A program made the translations under genes and the position numbers. Under the pieces are notes generated by a model. That model did not search any database. It worked only from the letters and a program-made list of their open reading frames with translations, and had not been told where the DNA came from. Of a stretch of 26,599 bases of DNA, positions 15,277 to 22,728 are shown piece after piece. The stretch lies in NCBI GenBank assembly GCA_015490055.1, contig WFYP01000007.1:1-26599 (forward strand). The letters run 5' to 3'. The stretch is from Nitratifractor sp. GTDB lineage: Bacteria > Campylobacterota > Campylobacteria > Campylobacterales > Sulfurovaceae. Each line of letters starts with the position of its first letter. Position 1 is the stretch's first letter.

Positions 15277-16182
15277 ATGAAATATCAAGATATTCCAGCA
15301 GATGTTCCGAAAGAGAAAATTTTAGAGTATAAAAACTCTTTTGAAGAAGTTACAAACGGCTCGGGGCGCTTAATGCTCTTTGCCGGCGACCAAAAGGTTG
15401 AGCATTTAAATAACGACTTCTACGGAGAGGGTATCGCAAAAGATGACAACTCTCCGGAGCATCTTTTTAAAATAGCTTCGCAAGCGAATATAAGCGTTTT
15501 TGCTACACAATTTGGCTTGATTAGCAAATATGGAAGAGAGTATAGAGATATTCCCTATCTTGTTAAGTTAAATTCTAAAACAAATATTATTCCTTACGAT
15601 GCAAAAGACCCAATTTCTCAAGCCTGGTTTAGCGTAGAAGATATTGTGGCGTTTAAAAAAAGCAGCGGATTAAATATAAAAGGGGTCGGCTACACTGTAT
15701 ATTTAGGAAGCGAATTTGAACACATAATGCTTAAAGAAGCTGCTCAAACTGTGCACAAAGCTCATCAAAACGGGCTTTTAGCAGTATTATGGATTTACCC
15801 TAAAGGCAAATTTATAGAAGATGAACACGATAAACACTTAATAGCTGGAGCAGCAGGCGTTGGAGCAGCGTTAGGTGCAGATTTTGTTAAGTTAAAAGTT
15901 CCATATGATGAAAATGGTAACTTTAAAGCAGAACTTTTGCAAGAGGTAACTACAGCTGCCGGTAAAAGCGGTGTTTTATGCGAGGGTGGTAGCAAAACTA
16001 ATGAAATTATGTTTTTAAAAGAGCTTTACGAACAAATCCATATAGGTGGTAGCAGGGGCAACGGAACAGGACGAAATATTCACCAAAGAGAGTTACAAGA
16101 GGCTATAAAAATGGCAAATGCTATTTATGCAATAACATGTGAGAATAAAAATGTAGAAGAAGCTATAAAAATATTGAAATAA
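15277..16182 (+). CDS. fbaB: Class I fructose-1,6-bisphosphate aldolase, archaeal/DhnA type
   Basis: Reversibly condenses dihydroxyacetone phosphate and glyceraldehyde-3-phosphate by a Schiff base, without metal. The 301 residues belong to the DhnA/FbaB barrel family: LFAGDQKVEH (34-43) near the N-terminus, the Schiff-base lysine region ADFVKLKVPYD (Lys205 or Lys207), VLCEGGSK (233-240) and the phosphate-binding GGSRGNGTGRNIHQR (257-271). It is not the class II zinc aldolase (Fba) common in related pathogens. A bifunctional aldolase/FBPase is not indicated; that family is longer and different in sequence. It starts 3 bases after ppsA, with GGGAG overlapping the ppsA end, so the two are likely translated together. 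Confidence 0.93.
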   Translation: MKYQDIPADVPKEKILEYKNSFEEVTNGSGRLMLFAGDQKVEHLNNDFYGEGIAKDDNSPEHLFKIASQANISVFATQFGLISKYGREYRDIPYLVKLNSKTNIIPYDAKDPISQAWFSVEDIVAFKKSSGLNIKGVGYTVYLGSEFEHIMLKEAAQTVHKAHQNGLLAVLWIYPKGKFIEDEHDKHLIAGAAGVGAALGADFVKLKVPYDENGNFKAELLQEVTTAAGKSGVLCEGGSKTNEIMFLKELYEQIHIGGSRGNGTGRNIHQRELQEAIKMANAIYAITCENKNVEEAIKILK

Positions 16183-16192
16183 ATTAAAAAAA

Positions 16193-16266
16193 GGTGCAGT
16201 GAGGACACTGCACCCTATAATGCTGAAACCCATTCGGCGTAGGGTGCGGTATCCTTACCGTAGCAC
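16193..16266 (+). ncRNA. Structured leader upstream of the NRAMP-like gene; switch/attenuator candidate
   Basis: The 105 bp spacer folds in two competing ways. Stem A: GGTGCAGTG (16193-16201) with CACTGCACC (16206-16214), a perfect 9 bp with AGGA loop. Stem B: GCACCCTA (16210-16217) with TAGGGTGC (16240-16247), a perfect 8 bp, exclusive with A. Stem C: GCTGAA (16222-16227) with TTCGGC (16233-16238). Stem D: GTGCGGTA (16244-16251) with TACC..GCAC (16256-16266), exclusive with B. The ACCC loop of C could also pair with GGGT. It matches no riboswitch family I recognise. A TATAAT (16216-16221) inside it may instead be a promoter. Confidence 0.5.
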
Positions 16267-16287
16267 AATTAAAAAGAGGCGTAGGTT

Positions 16288-17547
16288 ATGCAGTTACATT
16301 TAAAAGAGAAAATTAAATTAGACATTGCCAAAAATAGAGAACGCATAAGAAAGTTGGGTCCTGGACTCATTACTGGCGGTGCGGGCGATGACCCAGCAGG
16401 TATTGTAACTTACAGTATTGTCGGGGCTACAACCGGTTTTTCTCAGCTATGGCTTTTACTACTCTCTACACCTATGATGATAGCTCTTCAAAATTTAGTA
16501 GCAAGAATTGCGATTGTTACAGGCAAAAGTTTGCCGGAAATCACAAAAGCATATTATTCTAAAAAGATAACTGTTTTAATGATTATGACACTTGCTCTTG
16601 CTAATTTGCTCACCATTGGAGCCGACTTAAACGGTGTAGCTGCAATTTTGCATATTCTTTTTGGATATAAGAGTGTTCATTTTCTTATTTTGGTAACTGC
16701 AATTATTGCATATCTTATAACTTTTGGACAGTATAAAAGAGTAAAAAAGGTTTTTATAACTTTAACGGTTTTACTTGCTGTTTATATAGTGGCAGCGATT
16801 TTAGCAAAGCCATCTTTAGTATTACTATTAAAAAGCACTTTTATTCCGCATATAAATATGAGCAGTGCCTGGATTATTGCAGCGCTTGGTATGCTAGGAA
16901 CAACTATTTCTCCATATCTTCTTTTTTGGCAGGCAGCAGAAGAGAAAGAGGAGAAAAACAGTATCGTGCAAGCTGATGAGGTAAGTTTTGATACGATTAC
17001 CGGTATGGCATACTCTAATTTGCTGGCTTATGCGATGATAGTTGCATCTGCTGTCATGCTTTATGGTTCACATAGCAATATTGAAGATATTACGACATTA
17101 GCAAAAGCTATTAAACCGGTTGCGGGAGATTACGCCTTCGCCCTTTTTGCAGTTGGTATTATAGTTTCTGGATTTTTAGCTATACCCGTGCTTGCAGGTT
17201 CAACCGCTTATGCCGTGGCTGATACATTTGGCTGGCGTGAGGGTATGGATTATAAAGTAAGTGATGCTAAAGGCTTTTATTTTGTATTTTTAGGCTCTTT
17301 AATTATAGGAGATTTTATAAATATAATACCAAATATCACAGTTGTAGATGCACTCTATTATTCGCAAGTGCTAGATGGTATGTTAATTCCTATACTTATT
17401 GGTTATGCCCTAATTATTGGAAATAATAAAACAATTATGGGTGAGTTTACGGCTACAAAATTTCAAAATGTATTTTCGCTTTTTGCTATGGCAGTAACTG
17501 TTATTTTAACAGTTGTGATGTTTTGGCAATGGGGCAATCCAAATTAG
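16288..17547 (+). CDS. NRAMP-like divalent-metal transporter with non-canonical metal site
   Basis: Membrane carrier of about 11 helices, 419 residues. The N-terminus GPGLITGGAGDDPAGIVTY (24-42) is helix 1 of the NRAMP fold. The canonical metal-binding DPGN reads DPAG (35-38), so the Asp is kept and the Asn is lost. In helix 6 the canonical MPH reads SPY (208-210, TTISPYLLFWQAAE), removing the thioether that selects transition metals. This DDPxG/SPY subfamily is widespread in bacteria; I would not call it a proven manganese importer. A magnesium-type or other substrate is possible. ATG 16288 follows GAGG with good spacing. The neighbouring enolase, Pgm and PpsA need Mg2+, which may explain the location. 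Confidence 0.85.
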   Translation: MQLHLKEKIKLDIAKNRERIRKLGPGLITGGAGDDPAGIVTYSIVGATTGFSQLWLLLLSTPMMIALQNLVARIAIVTGKSLPEITKAYYSKKITVLMIMTLALANLLTIGADLNGVAAILHILFGYKSVHFLILVTAIIAYLITFGQYKRVKKVFITLTVLLAVYIVAAILAKPSLVLLLKSTFIPHINMSSAWIIAALGMLGTTISPYLLFWQAAEEKEEKNSIVQADEVSFDTITGMAYSNLLAYAMIVASAVMLYGSHSNIEDITTLAKAIKPVAGDYAFALFAVGIIVSGFLAIPVLAGSTAYAVADTFGWREGMDYKVSDAKGFYFVFLGSLIIGDFINIIPNITVVDALYYSQVLDGMLIPILIGYALIIGNNKTIMGEFTATKFQNVFSLFAMAVTVILTVVMFWQWGNPN

Positions 17548-17557
17548 GGAGAAAATT

Positions 17558-17911
17558 ATGAAAAGTGTAAATGAAAAATTAAAAGAGATTAAATTGCTCA
17601 TTGGTAGGTTGGAAAAAGATACGCCTAAGCAGATAGAAGCATTTAATAAATTTATGCAAGCAACTGAAAGTTCTAATGCAATAGATAAAAAAATGCAAGA
17701 GCTTATTAACCTCGCTTTGGCAGTGGCTGCACAGTGTGAATGGTGTATTGCTTTGCATGTAAAAGGTGCAATAGATGCAGGTGCTAGCAAAGAGGAAATT
17801 TTAGAATCGGCAATGCAGGCGGTATTAATGCATGGCGGACCGGCTTTAATGTATATGATACCTGTAGAAAATGCAATAAATGAATTATTGGAGGGTAAAG
17901 AAGATGAGTAA
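17558..17911 (+). CDS. AhpD-like (carboxymuconolactone decarboxylase family) CxxC protein
   Basis: Small all-helical cytoplasmic protein of 117 residues with the AhpD-type redox signature CEWCIALH (Cys60, Cys63, His67) following a helix LINLALAVAAQ. Such proteins are thiol hydroperoxidases or adaptors passing electrons from lipoyl proteins to peroxiredoxins. GLAHGGP-like C-terminal text (VLMHGGPALMYMIP) is also typical. GAGA precedes the ATG, and the gene lies 10 bp after the NRAMP stop. Its 3' end overlaps the next gene, a lipoamide-dehydrogenase-like protein, by 8 bases. A true decarboxylase role is unlikely given the CxxC. The exact partner is unknown. Confidence 0.85.
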   Translation: MKSVNEKLKEIKLLIGRLEKDTPKQIEAFNKFMQATESSNAIDKKMQELINLALAVAAQCEWCIALHVKGAIDAGASKEEILESAMQAVLMHGGPALMYMIPVENAINELLEGKEDE

Positions 17912-19304
17912 CGAATATGATTTAATCGTAATAGGTGCAGGACCGGCAGGAACAACCGCAGCTATGGCAGCCGGTAAATTTGGTAAAAAAGTGCTTTTAG
18001 TAGATAAACGCGAAGCCCCAGGAGGCGAATGCCTTTTTGAGGGGTGTATTCCATCTAAAGTGCTTGAAAATGCCGCGAATAAATTTGCAGAAGTGAAAAA
18101 CTCTAAACTTTTTCATATAGATATGAGCGGAAATGAACAGATACATTGGGAGCAGGTAATTGCTGACAAAACTGAGATTGTAAAAAAACGCTCTGCTGCT
18201 GCACTAAAAGCAATAGAAGCTATGCCAAATGTAGATTTTTTGCAAGGCGAATCCGTTTTTAGAGATGCCCAAACTATAGAAGTTGCAGGGAATAAGTTTA
18301 AATTTAAAAAAGCTTTAATTGCCTCTGGAGCAAATAGTTTTATACCAAATATCGGTGGCAACGGTTTAGATAAAGTTTGGACGAATAAAGAGATATTTTA
18401 TAATAAAGCGTTGCCTAAAGAGTTGCTTTTTATAGGAGCCGGGGCAATTAGCTGCGAATTAGCGCAAATGTTTAATAAGCTTGGAGTTAAATGCACTATT
18501 TTAACCCGTTCAGAGAGAATTTTAAAACATATCTCTACAGAAGCTGCCTTGATTGTGCAAAATCAATTAATTCAAGATGGCGTTACTATAGAATTCAATG
18601 TTCATTTGGAGAAAATAGATTATGAAAATAGCAGTTTTGCACTCTATTATGAGCAAGATGGCAAAGAAGTTCTTTTAACTGCTCCAAATGTTCTTATGGC
18701 AACAGGAAGAGTAGCCAATGTAGAAAATTTAGGATTAAATAAAGCAGGTGTTGATTTCGATAGACACGGTGTTATTGTAAATGAGTATTTGCAAAGTTCG
18801 CAAAGCCATATTTACGCTGCGGGCGATTGTATAAATGCTCCTAAATTTGCACATACTGCATCGTATGAAGCGGGAGTGGTTGTGCATAATATGTTTGCAC
18901 CAAAAGCTATGGAAGTTGATTTTAGCAAAAATAGCTGGGTTTTATTTAGCGACCCGCAAATCGCCGTTGCAGGAATAGATGAGCAGAGTGCCCAAAAGTT
19001 TGGTAGAGAGATAGAGACAGCAGTTTATGAATATAAAAGTGATGCCCGTGCACAAATAGATAAAAGAGCCGAAGGGTATTTAAAATATATTATAGATAAA
19101 AAAACGCAAGAGATAATCGGTGCAGAGATAGTAAGCGAAGATGCATCATCTTTAGCGGGAGAAGCCTCTTTAATAGTTGCAAATAAAATGAAAGCAATGG
19201 ATATTTTAAAAGCAATTCATCCGCACCCTACCCTAACAGAGTCTTTTGGAAAATTGGCACAAGAGTTATTTTTTAAACAAATGATGCAAAATAGGAGAGG
19301 ATAA
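17904..19304 (+). CDS. Second dihydrolipoamide dehydrogenase-like flavoprotein disulfide reductase
   Basis: NAD(P)H-linked FAD enzyme of 466 residues. Start ATG 17904 is chosen for GGAGG 9 bases upstream and the family-typical SNEYDLIVIGAGPAG. It has an intact GAGPAG (11-16), redox disulfide GGECLFEGCIPSK (Cys43/Cys48), NAD-binding FIGAGAISCELAQMF, YAAGDCINAPKFAH, and catalytic HPHPTLTESFG at the C-terminus. It differs clearly from the PDH operon Lpd (different disulfide flanks, 30 residues longer). No N-terminal heavy-metal domain and no terminal Cys pair are seen, so mercuric reductase is rejected. Overlap with the AhpD-like gene suggests it reduces that protein or a lipoyl intermediate rather than, or as well as, serving PDH. 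Confidence 0.9.
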   Translation: MSNEYDLIVIGAGPAGTTAAMAAGKFGKKVLLVDKREAPGGECLFEGCIPSKVLENAANKFAEVKNSKLFHIDMSGNEQIHWEQVIADKTEIVKKRSAAALKAIEAMPNVDFLQGESVFRDAQTIEVAGNKFKFKKALIASGANSFIPNIGGNGLDKVWTNKEIFYNKALPKELLFIGAGAISCELAQMFNKLGVKCTILTRSERILKHISTEAALIVQNQLIQDGVTIEFNVHLEKIDYENSSFALYYEQDGKEVLLTAPNVLMATGRVANVENLGLNKAGVDFDRHGVIVNEYLQSSQSHIYAAGDCINAPKFAHTASYEAGVVVHNMFAPKAMEVDFSKNSWVLFSDPQIAVAGIDEQSAQKFGREIETAVYEYKSDARAQIDKRAEGYLKYIIDKKTQEIIGAEIVSEDASSLAGEASLIVANKMKAMDILKAIHPHPTLTESFGKLAQELFFKQMMQNRRG

Positions 19305-19305
19305 A

Positions 19306-20583
19306 ATGGCACAGACAACAATTAAAAATTTAAAAGCGTTAGAGATTTTGGATTCGCGAGGCAACCCTACCGTACGGGTTTTTATGGAGCTTGAAGATGG
19401 CACAAAAGTAAGCTCTTCCGTGCCATCAGGTGCGAGCACCGGTGAATATGAAGCGGTAGAGCTTCGAGATGGCGATATGTCACGATATGATGGTAAAGGT
19501 GTTTTAAAAGCGGTTAAAAATGTAAATACTAAAATTGCTGATTTTATAATCGGTTTAGATGCGACTAATCAAGCAGAGATTGATTATGCAATGATTGAAC
19601 TTGACGGCACAGAGAATAAATCTCGCCTTGGGGCAAATGCTATTTTAGGCGTTTCTATGGCAGCTGCAAAAGCGGCGGCGGCATCTTTGGGTGTGGAGCT
19701 GTTTCGCTATTTAGGCGGAACAGATGCACGCAGAATTCCGGTGCCTTGTATGAATATTTTAAACGGCGGAGAGCATGCCGATAACAGCGTGGATTTTCAA
19801 GAATTTATGGCTGTTCCGGTGGGTGCGCCTACCTTTAGCGAAGGATTGCGTTATGTAGCCCAAACCTTTCATCAGTTAAAAAAGATTTTGGCTTCTAAAG
19901 GTTTAGCAACTTCTGTCGGCGACGAAGGCGGTTTTGCACCAAATTTAAAAAACAACGAAGAGGCTATGGAGCTTATTATCAAAGCAATAGAAAAAGCCGG
20001 CTTCCGCCCCGGCGAAGATATTATGATAGGCATAGACAGTGCAGCTACCTCTTTTTCGACCGATAAAAAAGAGCACTACAATTTAAAATGGTCCGGACGC
20101 GGAGAGATGACTAGCGATGATTTAATCGAATTGGCAAAAGAGTGGGTAGCAAAATATCCGATAATCTTTTGGGAAGACCCGCTTGCCGAAGAGGATTGGA
20201 GCGGTTTTGCCAAATTTACCAAAGAGCTTGGTGATAAAATCGAAGTAATCGGCGATGATATTTTTGTTACCAATACAAAATTTATAAAACGGGGCATTGA
20301 GGAGCATACCGCCAATGCCTCTTTAATTAAACTAAACCAAATAGGCACAGTAACAGAAACTATCGATGCAGTCCGATTATGCCGTGATAACGGTTGGCGA
20401 TACCTTATTTCGCACCGTTCAGGCGAAACTGCCGATACATTCTTGGCAGATTTTGCGGTAGCAATGGACGGTGGGCATTTAAAAAGCGGTTCGGCTTCTC
20501 GAAGTGAGCGGTTAGCTAAATACAACAGACTTTTAGAGATAGAGATGCTACTTGAAGATAGTGCAATTTACACTTGGAAATAG
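19306..20583 (+). CDS. eno: Enolase
   Basis: Interconverts 2-phosphoglycerate and PEP with two Mg2+. The 425 residues match the family. N-terminal EILDSRGNPTVRV and SGASTGEYEAVELRDGD, then GDEGGFAPNL (catalytic Glu), IGIDSAATSF, WEDPLAEEDW and GDDIFVTN (metal ligands), SLIKLNQIGT (catalytic Lys) and ISHRSGETAD are all present. ATG 19306 lies one base after the lpd-like stop, with GGAGAGG upstream. Several stretches here are visibly richer in G+C than the neighbours, as often seen in highly expressed core genes. Confidence 0.98.
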   Translation: MAQTTIKNLKALEILDSRGNPTVRVFMELEDGTKVSSSVPSGASTGEYEAVELRDGDMSRYDGKGVLKAVKNVNTKIADFIIGLDATNQAEIDYAMIELDGTENKSRLGANAILGVSMAAAKAAAASLGVELFRYLGGTDARRIPVPCMNILNGGEHADNSVDFQEFMAVPVGAPTFSEGLRYVAQTFHQLKKILASKGLATSVGDEGGFAPNLKNNEEAMELIIKAIEKAGFRPGEDIMIGIDSAATSFSTDKKEHYNLKWSGRGEMTSDDLIELAKEWVAKYPIIFWEDPLAEEDWSGFAKFTKELGDKIEVIGDDIFVTNTKFIKRGIEEHTANASLIKLNQIGTVTETIDAVRLCRDNGWRYLISHRSGETADTFLADFAVAMDGGHLKSGSASRSERLAKYNRLLEIEMLLEDSAIYTWK

Positions 20584-20595
20584 AGGGGGTATAAA

Positions 20596-22716
20596 ATGAT
20601 AAATAAAGACCCATCCGTAAATATTGCTATTCCCGAATTACCAAAAGAGATAGCAGGTTTAAAAGATATTGCTCTAAATTTATGGTGGACTTGGAATCCT
20701 GAGGGGAAAAATCTTTTTAAAATGATTAACCCCTATTTATGGAAAGAGTCGCACCATAACCCTATTGCTATGCTTAAAAATATGTCGCAAAAAGAGTTAG
20801 AGAGAATTGTTAAAGATGAATCGATTATGCGGGCGTATAGTTTTGCTTACAACTCTTTTAAAATATATATGGAAGATAAAAATATCTATGCCGATGAACC
20901 TCTGCCTATTGCTTACTTTTGTGCAGAATATGGATTGCACCACTCTGTACCCATATATTCGGGTGGTTTAGGCTTTTTAGCTGGAGATATTTTAAAAGAG
21001 TCTAGCGATATGGGTTTACCTATGGTTGGTATTGGCTTTATGTATCCAAATGGCTATGTGCGTCAAGTTATGAGTGCAGATGGTTGGCAAAATGGGGCTG
21101 AAGAGCCGATAGAAAAAGATGTAGCACCAATAGAGAGGGTGCTCGATAAAGAGGGGAAACATTTTACAATAAAAGTGCCTTTTATAGACCCAGTAGTCTA
21201 TGCAAGTGTCTGGAAAATAAATGTCGGACGCGTAACGCTATATCTACTTGATACCGATATAGAACAAAATGACCCATGGGATAGAGCAATTTCATCAAGA
21301 CTCTATACACCCGATATAAACCAGCGATTAAGACAGCAAATAGTTTTAGGTATTGGCGGTTACAGAGTATTAGAAGAGTTAGGAATTGAATACTCTATTT
21401 TACACTTAAACGAAGGGCACCCAGCATTTGCACTTTTTGAGAGAATTCGCAGTTTTATAGAAAAAGAGAAGCTCTCACTAGAAGATGCAATAGAGAAAGT
21501 AAAACAGACCTCTGTATTTACAACCCATACACCTTTACAAGCAGCAACCGATGTTTACAGCTTCGATATGATTAGCAATGCTTTTAAAGATTATTGGCAA
21601 GCTTTAGGAATGAGCAAAGAGCAATTTATGGGCTTGGGAATAAACCCAGATAATCCTTCTGCCGGATTTAATATGACTGTTTTTGGTATTAATATGTGCA
21701 ATAATCGAAATGCAGTTAGCAAAAAACATTGCAAAGTGGCTAGTGATATTTGGTCGCATGTTTTACCAAAAAATAACAAAGGAAAACCAGCTATTGATTA
21801 TGTAACCAACGGTGTGCATATTCCAACATGGCTTAACGATGAATTGTATGAAATCATAAATGAAAAATTTAGAGATAAGTGGAAACAGATACAAGATATT
21901 TTTCTTTCGTGGACTTTTGTAGATGATATTGAAGATAAAAAAGTGTGGGAGTTTTCACAATATTATAAAAATTTGATGGTTAATTATATCCGAGATAAAA
22001 TTAGAATGCGTTATGCAAAAGATGGCATAGACCCAGCCGTTGCAATGGCAGAAGGGGTTTTACTAGACCCAGATATTTTAACAATAGGCTTTGCTAGAAG
22101 AATGGCTGCATATAAACGCCCCGATTTAATTTTGAGTGATTTAGATAGATTAGAGAAAATTTTAACAAACAAAGAGCGACCAGTGCAAATTATTTTTGCC
22201 GGAAAAGCCCATCCTGCCGATATTGAAGGTAAGAAAATTTTACAGCATATTTTTAAAACAGCACAAGAGACCCGTTTTGCAGGGCGTATCGCATTTGTAG
22301 AAGATTACGGAGAAAATGTAGCCAAATATCTGTTGCACGGCGTAGATATTTGGCTGAATAATCCGCAACTGCCTTTAGAAGCGTGTGGCACAAGCGGAAT
22401 GAAAGCTTCAATAAATGGAACACTCCATCTCTCAACGCTTGATGGCTGGTGGCCTGAAGGCTACAATGAAAAAAACGGCTGGGCATTTGGAGAGGAACCT
22501 TCCGATAATGTTAAAGATGCTAATGAGTTATATGACCTTTTAGAAAAAGAGATTATTCCTCTCTATTACAGCGTAAACGATGAAGGTTATTCACCAAAAT
22601 GGGTTGCTATGAAAAAAGAGGCAATAAAAAGCGTTGCACCAAAATTCAGCGCGAGAAGAATGATGAAAGATTATTTAAAGAAATTTTATATACCTATTTC
22701 GAATAAATTAAAGTAA
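20596..22716 (+). CDS. glgP: Alpha-glucan (glycogen/maltodextrin) phosphorylase, short GT35 type
   Basis: Phosphorolytically releases glucose-1-phosphate from alpha-1,4-glucan. The 706 residues are the shorter phosphorylase type known from archaea and Thermotoga-like bacteria, not the 800-plus-residue animal/E. coli type. The N-terminus (LKDIALNLWWTWNPEGKNLF) is the domain that marks this subfamily. AYFCAEYGLHHSVPIYSGGLGFLAGD, LHLNEGHPAFA and the PLP site EACGTSGMKASINGT (Lys603) follow. GGGGGT precedes the ATG, 12 bp after eno. It feeds pgm directly downstream. No glycogen synthase or branching enzyme is in the window. Confidence 0.93.
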   Translation: MINKDPSVNIAIPELPKEIAGLKDIALNLWWTWNPEGKNLFKMINPYLWKESHHNPIAMLKNMSQKELERIVKDESIMRAYSFAYNSFKIYMEDKNIYADEPLPIAYFCAEYGLHHSVPIYSGGLGFLAGDILKESSDMGLPMVGIGFMYPNGYVRQVMSADGWQNGAEEPIEKDVAPIERVLDKEGKHFTIKVPFIDPVVYASVWKINVGRVTLYLLDTDIEQNDPWDRAISSRLYTPDINQRLRQQIVLGIGGYRVLEELGIEYSILHLNEGHPAFALFERIRSFIEKEKLSLEDAIEKVKQTSVFTTHTPLQAATDVYSFDMISNAFKDYWQALGMSKEQFMGLGINPDNPSAGFNMTVFGINMCNNRNAVSKKHCKVASDIWSHVLPKNNKGKPAIDYVTNGVHIPTWLNDELYEIINEKFRDKWKQIQDIFLSWTFVDDIEDKKVWEFSQYYKNLMVNYIRDKIRMRYAKDGIDPAVAMAEGVLLDPDILTIGFARRMAAYKRPDLILSDLDRLEKILTNKERPVQIIFAGKAHPADIEGKKILQHIFKTAQETRFAGRIAFVEDYGENVAKYLLHGVDIWLNNPQLPLEACGTSGMKASINGTLHLSTLDGWWPEGYNEKNGWAFGEEPSDNVKDANELYDLLEKEIIPLYYSVNDEGYSPKWVAMKKEAIKSVAPKFSARRMMKDYLKKFYIPISNKLK

Positions 22717-22728
22717 AAAAGGATAGAT

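Noticed and set aside
16193..16214. Intrinsic terminator after fbaB
   Set aside because: The stem is perfect but is followed by CTATAATGCTG, not a U-tract, and its right arm takes part in an alternative stem.
16193..16287. Known riboswitch (yybP-ykoY, M-box, NiCo, fluoride, SAM, glycine) or 4.5S RNA
   Set aside because: None of the conserved cores I know for these RNAs are present; only a structural resemblance to a switch remains.
17904..19304. Mercuric reductase
   Set aside because: There is no N-terminal metal-binding domain and no C-terminal vicinal cysteine pair; the C-terminus has the HPTLTE signature of lipoamide dehydrogenases.
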